From BPGX01 sp037447455 (GTDB lineage: Bacteria > Bacteroidota > Bacteroidia > B-17B0 > Aurantibacillaceae): a stretch of DNA of 58,746 nt. The notes under the pieces were generated by a model. That model saw only the letters and a list, made by a program, of their open reading frames with translations, was not told the origin of the DNA and made no database searches. Numbering within the stretch: the stretch's first letter is position 1; every line of letters starts with the position of its first letter. The stretch covers positions 1 through 58,746 of the forward strand of contig JBBIGQ010000016.1 in assembly GCA_037447455.1 (NCBI GenBank). Reading direction: 5' to 3'. Shown in pieces: positions 24,441-33,058 of this stretch. Both the position numbers and the translations under genes were made by a program.

Positions 24441-26552
24441 ATGAAATACAGGGATATTTTATATCAAGAGATTGCGTATGTAAAAGGTATCGGGCCAGAC
24501 AAAGCGAAAATTCTAAATGAAGAACTTCAAATTTTTACAGTGTTTGATTTACTGAATTATTTTCCCTTTCGCTATGAAGACAGATCGGTGATACATTCCA
24601 TTGCCTCCATAAATTATACTCTTGAATATGCACAAATTAAAGGACATATTGTGAATATATCGGTAGATAAATTTGGAAATAGAGAAGTACTTATCGCTCA
24701 AATGAAAGATGCTACCGGAAAAATTGATTTAGTTTTTTTTAATGGGATAAAGTGGTTATCTAAATTTTTAAAGATAGGCAAACCGTATATTGCTTATGGC
24801 AAAGTCAATCAATTTAGAGATACTTACACGATTCAACATCCTGAGACAACGGAAGCAACAGAAGATACATTGAAATTTAAAACAGGACTGTGTGCGGTTT
24901 ACAATACTACAGAACGCATCAAAAACTCTAGATGGAAAATTGACAGCGAAACGATTCGTAAATGGATTTTTACTATTTATCTACAACACACCTCTTTACA
25001 TATTCCAGAAAATCTGTCCAAAGAAATTATAGAAAAAAATCACTTGATAAGCCGTGAACAGGCGTATAAATGGATCCATCTTCCGGAGAATAATGAACAA
25101 ATACAAAAAGCCAGAGAGCGATTAAAATTTGAAGAATTATTTTTTGCTCAATTGGATATTGCCCGCCAGCACAAGAAAATGAAATTGAGTAAGGGATATG
25201 TGTTTCAGAATGTGGGAGAGTTATTCAATGAGTTTTATCATCAACATTTGCCTTTTGAACTGACGAATGCACAAAAACGAGTTATCAAAGAAATCCGAAA
25301 CGATACCAAAACAGGCCGACAGATGAATCGTTTGTTGCAGGGAGATGTGGGCAGCGGAAAAACAATTGTAGCCCTATTTTCAGCGCTTTTTGCAATAGAC
25401 AACGGTTATCAGGTGGCCATGATGGCGCCCACAGAAATTTTAGCACAGCAACATTATCAAAACATTTCAAAATTACTTCAACCGTTGCCGGTGCAGGTGA
25501 AACTACTCACGGGCTCTACTTCTAATAAGGAAAGAAAGCTAATATACGAGCAGTTGATTTCCGGTGCGTTACATTTTCTCATTGGTACACATGCGTTGAT
25601 TGAGGATAATGTCCAATTTAATAAGTTGGGGCTTGTCATTATAGACGAACAACACCGTTTTGGAGTGGCACAACGCGCTAAAATTCAACTCAAGTCGGAT
25701 ATTCCGCCACACGTTTTAGTGATGACCGCTACTCCCATACCAAGAACGTTGGCTATGACTATTTATGGGGATTTAGATGTGTCTGTATTAGATGAATTGC
25801 CCCCCGGCAGAAAGCCCATTGTAACGGCGCATCGGCATTATAATAAGCGGCTTGATGTTTTGCAGTTTGTCAAAGAGCAGGTAGATAACGGCCGGCAGGC
25901 CTACTTTGTTTTTCCGCTTATTCAGGAGAGTGAAAAAATGGATTTGGAAGATCTGGAGAAGGGTTTTGAAGCATTAAAGAATTTTTTTTATGAAGATAAA
26001 TACAAGTTAGTGAAAGTACATGGTAAGATGAGTAATGAAGAAAAAGAAGCGGCTATGCAGACCTTTTACAGAGGCGAGGCGCAAATTATGGTGGCTACTA
26101 CCGTCATTGAAGTAGGGGTAGATGTGCCGAATGCCAATATTATGGTGATTGAAAACGCAAATCGTTTTGGATTGTCTCAGTTGCATCAGTTAAGAGGACG
26201 AGTAGGCCGAGGAGCAGAAAAATCATATTGTATTTTATTGACCAATCATTTAAATGAAGAAGCAAAACGGCGTATAGATACTATGGTTCGTACGACTAAC
26301 GGTTTTGAAATCAGTGAGGTAGATTTAAAATTAAGAGGACCGGGAGAATTAGCGGGGACAAAGCAAAGCGGCATGCTGAACTTTAAAATTGCAGATTTGA
26401 CGACCGATTATCCCATTTTAAAAGCGGTCAGAGAAAGTGCCATTGAATTACTTGAAAAAGATGAAAATTTGCAATTTCCGGAACATTGGCCCATTCGGGA
26501 GTATATCTTTCAAAATGAGAAAGAAAAACCTTTGTGGATAAAAATAGCATAA
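24441..26552 (+). CDS. recG: ATP-dependent DNA helicase RecG
   Basis: 703 aa, full length. RecG remodels stalled forks and Holliday junctions. N-terminal wedge domain with KGIGPDKAKIL and LLNYFPFRYEDRS, an OB fold, then the helicase core with Walker A GDVGSGKTIVA, DEQH box (IIDEQHRFGV), TATPIPRTLAMT, and the C-terminal RGRVGRG and LRGPGEL motifs with the TRG region. It stands alone: no gene is coupled to it, and the gene to its right is convergent. Confidence 0.97.
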   Translation: MKYRDILYQEIAYVKGIGPDKAKILNEELQIFTVFDLLNYFPFRYEDRSVIHSIASINYTLEYAQIKGHIVNISVDKFGNREVLIAQMKDATGKIDLVFFNGIKWLSKFLKIGKPYIAYGKVNQFRDTYTIQHPETTEATEDTLKFKTGLCAVYNTTERIKNSRWKIDSETIRKWIFTIYLQHTSLHIPENLSKEIIEKNHLISREQAYKWIHLPENNEQIQKARERLKFEELFFAQLDIARQHKKMKLSKGYVFQNVGELFNEFYHQHLPFELTNAQKRVIKEIRNDTKTGRQMNRLLQGDVGSGKTIVALFSALFAIDNGYQVAMMAPTEILAQQHYQNISKLLQPLPVQVKLLTGSTSNKERKLIYEQLISGALHFLIGTHALIEDNVQFNKLGLVIIDEQHRFGVAQRAKIQLKSDIPPHVLVMTATPIPRTLAMTIYGDLDVSVLDELPPGRKPIVTAHRHYNKRLDVLQFVKEQVDNGRQAYFVFPLIQESEKMDLEDLEKGFEALKNFFYEDKYKLVKVHGKMSNEEKEAAMQTFYRGEAQIMVATTVIEVGVDVPNANIMVIENANRFGLSQLHQLRGRVGRGAEKSYCILLTNHLNEEAKRRIDTMVRTTNGFEISEVDLKLRGPGELAGTKQSGMLNFKIADLTTDYPILKAVRESAIELLEKDENLQFPEHWPIREYIFQNEKEKPLWIKIA

Positions 26553-26568
26553 CAGTATCGTTTTTTTG

Positions 26569-26604
26569 AAATGTATGGATGAGCCCCATTCATCCGTAAC
26601 ATTA
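26569..26604. terminator. Imperfect hairpin between convergent recG and RsmB-type genes
   Basis: GGATGA at 26577-26582 pairs with TCATCC at 26590-26595, and outer AATGT/ACATT bases can extend the stem. It lies between two convergent stop codons. There is no strong T-tract on either side, so termination strength is doubtful. Confidence 0.35.
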
Positions 26605-26648
26605 GCATGATTTTGATTAAAATCAGTTGATTGCGTATAAGTAATCGT

Positions 26649-27788
26649 TTATTCTTTTTTCAACAAAGCAAAATAGAAACCGTCAAATCCTTCAGAGGGA
26701 TAAATAGTTTTTTGTTTTAAGAGCCGAAAAGCAGTTTGTTCGGAAAGAAACCACTGGACTTGCTCTTCGTTTTCTTTAGGTAAAATGCTGCAGGTGATGT
26801 AGAGCAAATGTCCGTTTTTTTTGAGCATTTCAGAATAGTTGTATAAAATTTCTTTTTGAATTTGCAGAAGTGCATTTAAATGTTTTTTTGTGAATTTTAA
26901 TTTTGTATCCGGATTTCTTTTAATAACACCTGTTCCGCTACAAGGCACATCCAGAATAAGAATATCGGCTGAATGACTTAGTCGCTTGATGGTTTTAGAA
27001 GAATGAATGGGTTTAATCTGAATGTTACTGCATCCTGCTCTTTTTTGCCTTCTGTATAGTTCCTGAAGTTTTTTTTCATCTGTGTCCAATGCAATAATTT
27101 GCCCTTTGTTTTGCTTTAATGCTGCTAAATGAAGTGTTTTTCCACCGGCACCGGCACATGCATCTATAATTCGTTTGGTATTTTGAAGAATATCCTCTGG
27201 AATAAACAAGGATGCTTTTTGAGAAGATAGGTCCTGAAATTCATAACAACCGTTTTTAAATAAATCTGTTTGACTTAGAAATTTTTTGTTTGTAATAATG
27301 AGTGCGTCATCACATTCATCCGATTCTTTGGTGTCTATTCCGATTTTTTGCAATTCCGTTTGCAGGACTTTTTTGGAGATTTTCAAACGATTGGTTCTGA
27401 TAACAAGTGGAGCGAGCGTATTCAAAGCAGTGGCTTCTCTTAGCCATTTTTCTTTTCCTAATGAATGGCATGCCTCATCCCATAATTCCTGATTGTACGA
27501 TAATAAAATTCTATCCGGAAGATTCGTTAATGGAGAAGGTTTGTTAGTATGCTCAAAATAGTATTGAACGATTTGGGCTATATCTTTTGAAGAAGTCAGA
27601 TGCTCATAAAGATAGTAATAGCGTATGATTGTATAGACCGTTTCTGCTATTAAACGGCGGTCGCGTTGGCCTAATTTTTTATTGGTTTTAAACATATATT
27701 CCAATACCTTATCGGAGTATAAATTATCTTTTAAAATAGTGTGAAGTGCTGTAATTATTGAATTTAAGACCGGCGGATGTGTTTTCAT
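26649..27788 (-). CDS. RsmB-like 16S rRNA (cytosine-C5) methyltransferase
   Basis: 379 aa from ATG at 27788; the upstream TTG lies in a promoter-like element CATTTTTG and is less likely. An NusB-like N-terminal domain (LKDNLYSDKVLEYMFKTN) precedes the NOL1/NOP2/Sun methyltransferase domain: IIDACAGAGGKTLHLA binds SAM, ILDVPCSGTGVIKRNPD carries the PC catalytic motif and ITCSILPKENEEQV carries the nucleophile TC motif. It should methylate a cytosine in 16S rRNA; the exact position needs experiment. Confidence 0.88.
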   Translation of the reverse strand: MKTHPPVLNSIITALHTILKDNLYSDKVLEYMFKTNKKLGQRDRRLIAETVYTIIRYYYLYEHLTSSKDIAQIVQYYFEHTNKPSPLTNLPDRILLSYNQELWDEACHSLGKEKWLREATALNTLAPLVIRTNRLKISKKVLQTELQKIGIDTKESDECDDALIITNKKFLSQTDLFKNGCYEFQDLSSQKASLFIPEDILQNTKRIIDACAGAGGKTLHLAALKQNKGQIIALDTDEKKLQELYRRQKRAGCSNIQIKPIHSSKTIKRLSHSADILILDVPCSGTGVIKRNPDTKLKFTKKHLNALLQIQKEILYNYSEMLKKNGHLLYITCSILPKENEEQVQWFLSEQTAFRLLKQKTIYPSEGFDGFYFALLKKE

Positions 27789-27853
27789 TAGTTTTTGTAT
27801 CAGATGGCACAAAAATGGGGGATAAATTTTAATAAAGTGTAATAAATTTTTCG

Positions 27854-27861
27854 TATTTTTG
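27854..27861 (+). promoter_or_regulatory. Candidate -7 element TATTTTTG of the lipoprotein pair
   Basis: Exact TAnnTTTG match, 20 bp before the ATG at 27882. Confidence 0.55.
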
Positions 27862-27881
27862 CAGTAGAAAATTATAGATTT

Positions 27882-28253
27882 ATGAAACAGGTCAATTATT
27901 TTTGGGGTGTTATTTTGATAATAGTAGGTTCTCTTGTATACTTATCCTGCAAGAAGGATACTACCTGTAAAGTTAATGTAAAATGTGTGAATGCTTCTAC
28001 AGGTGCGGCAGTGGGCGATGCCTTAGTAAAATTGTATGCGCCTGTAAAAACTGCATCTGGCGGCACCGTTATAGCTGATGTGAAAGCAGAAGGCACCACC
28101 AATTCAGACGGTGTTGTTTCGTTTAAGTTTAAGTTACCAGCAATCTTTAATATAAGAGCAGAAAAAACAAGTGATTCATTGGTGGGAATTGGAATCGTTA
28201 CGATGGAAGAAGGTAAAACAGTGGATGCAACGGTTCAAATGAAGCATCAATAA
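27882..28253 (+). CDS. Putative lipoprotein with an Ig-like/carboxypeptidase-regulatory fold
   Basis: 123 aa. A hydrophobic signal ends LVYLSCKKD, a plausible lipobox, so the protein is probably lipid-anchored. The mature part (VNVKCVNASTGAAVGDALVK, TNSDGVVSFKFKLPA) has the pattern of a transthyretin-like or carboxypeptidase-regulatory domain common in Bacteroidota surface proteins. Function unknown. It is followed 9 bp later by another lipoprotein gene and the two are probably co-transcribed. Confidence 0.65.
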   Translation: MKQVNYFWGVILIIVGSLVYLSCKKDTTCKVNVKCVNASTGAAVGDALVKLYAPVKTASGGTVIADVKAEGTTNSDGVVSFKFKLPAIFNIRAEKTSDSLVGIGIVTMEEGKTVDATVQMKHQ

Positions 28254-28262
28254 TTTTTAAGA

Positions 28263-28946
28263 TTGAAGACACTATTGTTAGTAATCCGATCTATTTTATG
28301 TATAGTCATAGGGCTTGTTTTTTTTGCCTGTGATAGTCCTGTATTTCACAATAAAAAATCGGAAGGATTAATAGAATATAAAGTGGAAGCGGTAGATAAA
28401 ACGCACCCTTTGGCTGGTCTGTCGCCCGATAAAGCAATTCTGAAGTTTAAGGAAGATAAGTATATGGTGGAGATGAGCACCATGGGGGTTTTTAAGACCA
28501 TTTTTATTTTAGACGGAAAGAAAAAAACACTGACAGAAATGATAAAGTTTATGGATATAAAAAAGGCTTGTATTGAAACACAGGAAGATATGATCAAAGA
28601 AGCCAATTTACATGCATTAAAATTTAAAGACACGAATGAGGAGCCCGAACTTGCCGGCTACCAATGCCATAAACTAATGGCGTACTACGTTTCTAATCCT
28701 CAGGATAGTTTTGAAGTGTTGTATACAAAAAAATTAGAGCCAGAAAACATTTATGATTTAAGTGCCTACAAAGGAATTAAAGGTATGTTGATGAAATATA
28801 GATTAAGAAAATGGGGATTAGAATTAGAGTTTACGGCCCAGAAAGTATCTCTACAACAAATACCGGATGAAGAGTTTGAACTGCCCTCTTATTATAAAAT
28901 TATCAGTAAGGAAGAAATGGAGAAGTTTATTAAGAGCTTACAATAA
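28263..28946 (+). CDS. Putative lipoprotein, DUF4412-like
   Basis: 227 aa. The start is TTG at 28263; no ATG lies before the signal sequence (LLLVIRSILCIVIGLVFFAC), whose Cys would be lipidated. The mature part (GLIEYKVEAVD, DGKKKTLTEMIKFMDIKKA) recalls DUF4412-type periplasmic proteins with repeated strands, but this is a weak resemblance. Its 3' end overlaps the convergent glycosyltransferase gene by 17 bp. Confidence 0.6.
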   Translation: MKTLLLVIRSILCIVIGLVFFACDSPVFHNKKSEGLIEYKVEAVDKTHPLAGLSPDKAILKFKEDKYMVEMSTMGVFKTIFILDGKKKTLTEMIKFMDIKKACIETQEDMIKEANLHALKFKDTNEEPELAGYQCHKLMAYYVSNPQDSFEVLYTKKLEPENIYDLSAYKGIKGMLMKYRLRKWGLELEFTAQKVSLQQIPDEEFELPSYYKIISKEEMEKFIKSLQ

Positions 28947-30072
28947 TTTTAAGGAGTTGTTGAGTATTGTGTTCATTGTCAAATTTTTCCAATAAATTTT
29001 TTCTTTGAAGATATGCGCTGTCATCAAACTCTCGCTCTTGAAGAGAATGAATCGATTCAATAATTTCAGAAGGAGTGTTTTTTATATATAAACTTAGATT
29101 GGGTTGTAAGGAAGTGCCTGCTATCATTTTGTTGTTACAAATAATAAATCGGCCGCTGAATAAACTGTATAATAGTTTTAATTTCAAGCCTGTGGCCTGA
29201 TGAGTATAGAGCCAAAGTATGTGCGCATTTTGAATGAGTTGTTTCATTTCTTCAGTATCCGGGTTAGCAACTATTTGAACATGATGGTATTTTTTTGATT
29301 TTTTTAGTAAAAATGCCGGCGGATTTTTTCCTGCGATAATAACGGGAATAGAAATGTTTGGAGCAATACGGTCTATTAAAAACTCTGCGGTTTTGTAATT
29401 TTCAGGGATGCTTAAATTTCCATGATATAATAAATAATTGCCTTTGCCTTTCCAGATACAGAGATCATTAAAAGGATGAAAAGACGGAATCCAGTGTGCA
29501 CGAATATTGGAATAATATTGAGTAGTGTATTCTAAATCTTTTGAAGTAACAGGAAGTATTTGATGAGCATGTGGAAATATTTTTTTTTCATAAAAATAAA
29601 GTTTAATGCTTTCTGTCAGAAAATAAAATTTTTTAAAGACGTTTTTTTCAGATAAAAACAAATGATAATAGTAATGGTGTTCAATATTACTTAATCGTAA
29701 TATTTTGATTCTGTTTTTCAAGTCCGGATGTGAAAGATAGTAAGTACAGTGCAAGGTTTCAAAAAGAATAGGATAATGGTCTTTCAATAAATGTTTCAGT
29801 AGTAAATCTGACTTTCTGGAAATGACGGTGTATGGCAAGAAATGAAAAATTCTGGAAAAAGAAGTAGCGCGTTTATAGTAATATATTTTATAGCAGTAAC
29901 GTTCTAACTCTTCACTGATCGTGCGGTTGTTGTATTGAAAACAATGTAAAATGATTTTTACTCTTTTTTGATAGAGGTATTTAATTTTGTAATAAACATC
30001 AATAACACCGCCATAATCGGGGGGTGATGGGATGTCAAAAGATACGATGTGTATAATACTTTCTGAAATCAC
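28930..30072 (-). CDS. Glycosyltransferase, GT-B fold
   Basis: 380 aa, GTG start at 30072 overlapping the TatD-like stop by one base (TAGTG on the minus strand). The N-terminus HIVSFDIPSPPDYGGVIDVY has the Gly-rich loop of GT4 acceptor domains; the second lobe has NYLLYHGNLSIPENYKTAEF and IIAGKNPP. The E-x7-E motif is not obvious: the donor loop reads TGLKLKLLYSLFSGRFIICN, as in many Bacteroidota mannosyl-type transferases. Substrate unknown. Coupling to the TatD-like gene is conserved looking but unexplained. Confidence 0.75.
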   Translation of the reverse strand: MISESIIHIVSFDIPSPPDYGGVIDVYYKIKYLYQKRVKIILHCFQYNNRTISEELERYCYKIYYYKRATSFSRIFHFLPYTVISRKSDLLLKHLLKDHYPILFETLHCTYYLSHPDLKNRIKILRLSNIEHHYYYHLFLSEKNVFKKFYFLTESIKLYFYEKKIFPHAHQILPVTSKDLEYTTQYYSNIRAHWIPSFHPFNDLCIWKGKGNYLLYHGNLSIPENYKTAEFLIDRIAPNISIPVIIAGKNPPAFLLKKSKKYHHVQIVANPDTEEMKQLIQNAHILWLYTHQATGLKLKLLYSLFSGRFIICNNKMIAGTSLQPNLSLYIKNTPSEIIESIHSLQEREFDDSAYLQRKNLLEKFDNEHNTQQLLKIIVSS

Positions 30073-30728
30073 TACACAGGTAATTTTTCAAGCATGAACG
30101 CTCTGTAAAAGTTTTCTAAAATCTGATACTGTAAAGTGTGAAGGTCAATCTTCAAAGCTGTGGAAGATGCATGATACACGTCTTTTATGGAAATTGTTTC
30201 ATCGTTATTGTAGAATAAAATTTTCCTCGAAGAAATGTGTTTTAACCACAAGAGTGTTTTTTCATTCTCAAACAACACAGATTTGTCAAAGGCAATATAG
30301 TAATCTTTAATCTCAGTTAGTGCGTCTGTTTTTTCAGGTAAATATTCGGAAAGTATAATCAGGGGATATTTAAATTTTTGATGTTGAATAATCTGAACAA
30401 CATCCTCCCATGCTTTATGGCAATATAAAATTAAAGGTTTCTTTAAAAGTTGCGCTGTTTTAACTTGTTGTATAAAAATTTTTTCCTGCTCGGTATAATT
30501 GGTTTCAAATGTTTTATCCAAACCGCACTCGCCGATGGCAAGACATTGTTTTTCTGAACCATTGATAAAAAGCTTTTCAACCGATTGAGCGTAGTTGTTT
30601 TTATCAATATACCATGGATGAATGCCTGTTGAATACAATAGTGGTTTTTGTATGCTGTCAACAGGGATATTAAGCACTTCAATCCCGGCTTCCTGAAAAT
30701 AGTTTTTTGTAAAGATGTTGATATACAT
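30072..30728 (-). CDS. TatD-family protein lacking metal ligands, probable pseudoenzyme
   Basis: 218 aa. The fold signatures of TatD metal-dependent hydrolases remain: STGIHPWY and AIGECGLDK, and the QVKTAQLLKKPLILYCHKAW segment. The residues that bind the two metals are mostly gone: the N-terminal HxH reads FTK (residues 6-8), the HC pair reads YC, the next IHG reads LSE, and the FLETD strand reads LFYNND; only the Glu of GECGLD is kept. Normal TatD proteins are 3'-5' exonucleases or related hydrolases. This one probably does not catalyse that reaction and may be structural or regulatory. It has its own -7 box and is coupled to the glycosyltransferase. Confidence 0.75.
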   Translation of the reverse strand: MYINIFTKNYFQEAGIEVLNIPVDSIQKPLLYSTGIHPWYIDKNNYAQSVEKLFINGSEKQCLAIGECGLDKTFETNYTEQEKIFIQQVKTAQLLKKPLILYCHKAWEDVVQIIQHQKFKYPLIILSEYLPEKTDALTEIKDYYIAFDKSVLFENEKTLLWLKHISSRKILFYNNDETISIKDVYHASSTALKIDLHTLQYQILENFYRAFMLEKLPV

Positions 30729-30738
30729 AAATCACAAG

Positions 30739-30746
30739 CAAATTTA
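30739..30746 (-). promoter_or_regulatory. Candidate -7 element TAAATTTG of the TatD-like gene
   Basis: Exact TAnnTTTG match on the minus strand, 10 bp before the ATG at 30728. In the same 161-bp divergent gap a near match TATATTCG at 30864-30871 may serve RNase R. Confidence 0.55.
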
Positions 30747-30889
30747 ATAAATACAAATTATTTGCACAACTTATTACTTTGCATGTCTGTCTCTTGGGAT
30801 AAAAACCATCTTTGATTCAGAGGGCTACAAGTAATTTTGCGTCAAAAGTAGTATAACATTAATTATATTCGCAAAAATTATCTTTCTGT

Positions 30890-33034
30890 ATGTCAAAACA
30901 TTCTGATAGTTTGTATAATCTGGTGTTACAGACCTTAAAAAATGCTTATCCCGATGCATTAAACTATAAACAAATTGCCAGAAAATTAGGTTCAAAAATT
31001 CCGGTTCACAAAGATGAAGTGCAAACTATAGTAGAAGAACTTCACAAGAAAGGATTAATAGCAGAGCATAAAAAAGGAAAATATAAATTTAAAACACCTG
31101 ATAAATTTTTGACCGGTATTATTGAATTTACTTCCAGAGGCGATGCTTATCTTTTGACGGAAGACGGTCATGAAGACGTATATATTTATCCGGAAGATGC
31201 CGGAAAGGCCTTTCATGGCGACTATGTGAAAATTAAACTTTCTGATAAGAAAAAAAGAAAGCAACTTACAGGAAAAGTAGTAGATGTATTAAAAAGAGCA
31301 AAGACACAATTTGTTGGGAATATCCAGATAGGTGAGGATTATGCTTTTGTGGTTCCGGATTTTAATAAAATGCATAAAGATTTTTTTATCCGGGAAAAAC
31401 ACATCAATGGTGCAAAGAATGGTGATAAAGTAGTGGTAGAACTGATTGAATGGAAAGATGTGGATAAAAATCCGATTGGAAAAGTGGTGAAAGTATTAGG
31501 CAAGCCGGGCAAACATGAAACTGAAATACATGCCATTATGTTTGAGTTTGGCCTACTGTCTGAATTCCCCGAAGCTGTGGAAGAAGAAGCCAATGAAATT
31601 CCTGATGTAATACTTGCAGAAGAAATTAGAAAACGTAAGGATTTCAGAGATGTGTTGACATTTACTATTGATCCGATAGACGCCAAAGATTTTGATGATG
31701 CTTTGTCCATTCGTAAGCACCACAGTGGATTGTGGGAGATAGGTGTACATATTGCAGATGTATCACATTATGTAAAACCTAATACTGAATTAGATAAAGA
31801 GGCATTATTACGGGGCACTTCGGTCTATCTGGTGGATAGAACGATACCAATGTTGCCAGAGAAATTGAGTAATAATATCTGTTCTTTACGCCCTAATGAA
31901 GATCGGTCATGTTTTAGTGCTGTATTTCTGATGGATGAAGATGCGAAAGTACATCATCAATGGTTTGGAAAAACGATTATTCATAGTAATAGAAGATTTA
32001 CTTATGAAGAAGTACAAAAGATATTGGAAGATAAAAAAGGAGAATATGCAGAGGAATTGTTATTATTAGATAAGTTAGCAAAAAAAATGCGTGCAGAAAG
32101 AATGAAGAATGGTTCTATTATTTTTGATAAAATTGAAGTGAGGTTTCACTTAGATGAAAGCGGAATACCCACAGGCGTTTATTTTAAAGTGCAAAAAGAT
32201 GCACATAAATTAATTGAAGATTTTATGCTTTTGGCTAACAAATCCGTTGCAAAATTTTTAAGTGATCCGCCTGATTATATGGATGCAAAAGAGAGGAAAA
32301 AATATGCTTCTGTGTATCGTGTACACGATGCGCCATCTGAAGAAAAATTAGAAGAATTTGCAAGAATATGTGCTCGCTTTGGATATAAAATTGATATTAA
32401 AAGCCCGGGAAAAACAGTACAATCAATAAACAAGGTATTAGAAGAAGTAAAAGGCAAAAAAGAAGCGAATATGATTGAGATGCTGGCTATACGAAGTATG
32501 GCAAAAGCCATTTATTCAACCGAAAACATAGGGCACTATGGATTAGGATTTGAGTATTATACACATTTTACTTCACCTATTCGCCGATATCCGGATGTAT
32601 TGGCACATCGCTTACTGGAAGCAAAGTTAAACCAAAGGATGTATTCTAATAGAGATGAATTAGAGTTTTTTTGTAAACAATCTTCTGAGCGTGAAAGGGT
32701 GGCCACCGATGCCGAAAGAGCATCAGTTAAATATAAGCAGGTGGAATATATGATGGATAAAATTGATCAGATATTTCCGGCAGTAATTACCGGTGTAACA
32801 GAATGGGGAATTTACGCTGAAATTACAGAAAATATGTGTGAGGGTATGATACGGTTAAAAGACCTAAAAGATGATTATTACATTTATGATCCGGATAATT
32901 TTCGGTATATAGGTAAACATTATAGAAAAATTTATGCTTTGGGCGATCAAATTTTTGTAAAAGTAAAATCTGCTGATTTGATTGAGAAACAATTAGACAT
33001 GGAAATTGTAGGAAACGAAAAAAGAAAGAAATAG
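30890..33034 (+). CDS. rnr: Ribonuclease R
   Basis: 714 aa 3'-5' exoribonuclease that degrades structured RNA. N-terminal winged helix (LKNAYPDALNYKQIARKLG), cold-shock domains, then the RNB catalytic domain with DPIDAKDFDDALSI (metal-binding Asp residues), GVHIADVSHYVK, RGTSVYLVDRTIPMLPE and HFTSPIRRYPDVLAHRLL, and a C-terminal S1 domain (VITGVTEWGIYAEI). Shorter C-terminal basic tail than E. coli RNase R. It ends one base before the convergent protease gene and shares a terminator hairpin with it. Confidence 0.96.
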   Translation: MSKHSDSLYNLVLQTLKNAYPDALNYKQIARKLGSKIPVHKDEVQTIVEELHKKGLIAEHKKGKYKFKTPDKFLTGIIEFTSRGDAYLLTEDGHEDVYIYPEDAGKAFHGDYVKIKLSDKKKRKQLTGKVVDVLKRAKTQFVGNIQIGEDYAFVVPDFNKMHKDFFIREKHINGAKNGDKVVVELIEWKDVDKNPIGKVVKVLGKPGKHETEIHAIMFEFGLLSEFPEAVEEEANEIPDVILAEEIRKRKDFRDVLTFTIDPIDAKDFDDALSIRKHHSGLWEIGVHIADVSHYVKPNTELDKEALLRGTSVYLVDRTIPMLPEKLSNNICSLRPNEDRSCFSAVFLMDEDAKVHHQWFGKTIIHSNRRFTYEEVQKILEDKKGEYAEELLLLDKLAKKMRAERMKNGSIIFDKIEVRFHLDESGIPTGVYFKVQKDAHKLIEDFMLLANKSVAKFLSDPPDYMDAKERKKYASVYRVHDAPSEEKLEEFARICARFGYKIDIKSPGKTVQSINKVLEEVKGKKEANMIEMLAIRSMAKAIYSTENIGHYGLGFEYYTHFTSPIRRYPDVLAHRLLEAKLNQRMYSNRDELEFFCKQSSERERVATDAERASVKYKQVEYMMDKIDQIFPAVITGVTEWGIYAEITENMCEGMIRLKDLKDDYYIYDPDNFRYIGKHYRKIYALGDQIFVKVKSADLIEKQLDMEIVGNEKRKK

Positions 33035-33058
33035 TTCAGAGATTTTGTTGAACTATTT
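33029..33058. terminator. Bidirectional hairpin spanning both stop codons
   Basis: AAATAGTTCA at 33029-33038 pairs perfectly with TGAACTATTT at 33049-33058 over a 10-nt loop. The left arm contains the rnr stop TAG (33032-33034) and the stop of the minus-strand protease (33036-33038). A T-tract follows on the minus strand and a short TTTT on the plus strand, so one structure may end both transcripts. Confidence 0.7.

Noticed and set aside
30072..30728. TatD-like gene as a plain pseudogene
   Set aside because: The frame is full length, coupled to the next gene and has a good promoter, so retention as a protein is more likely.
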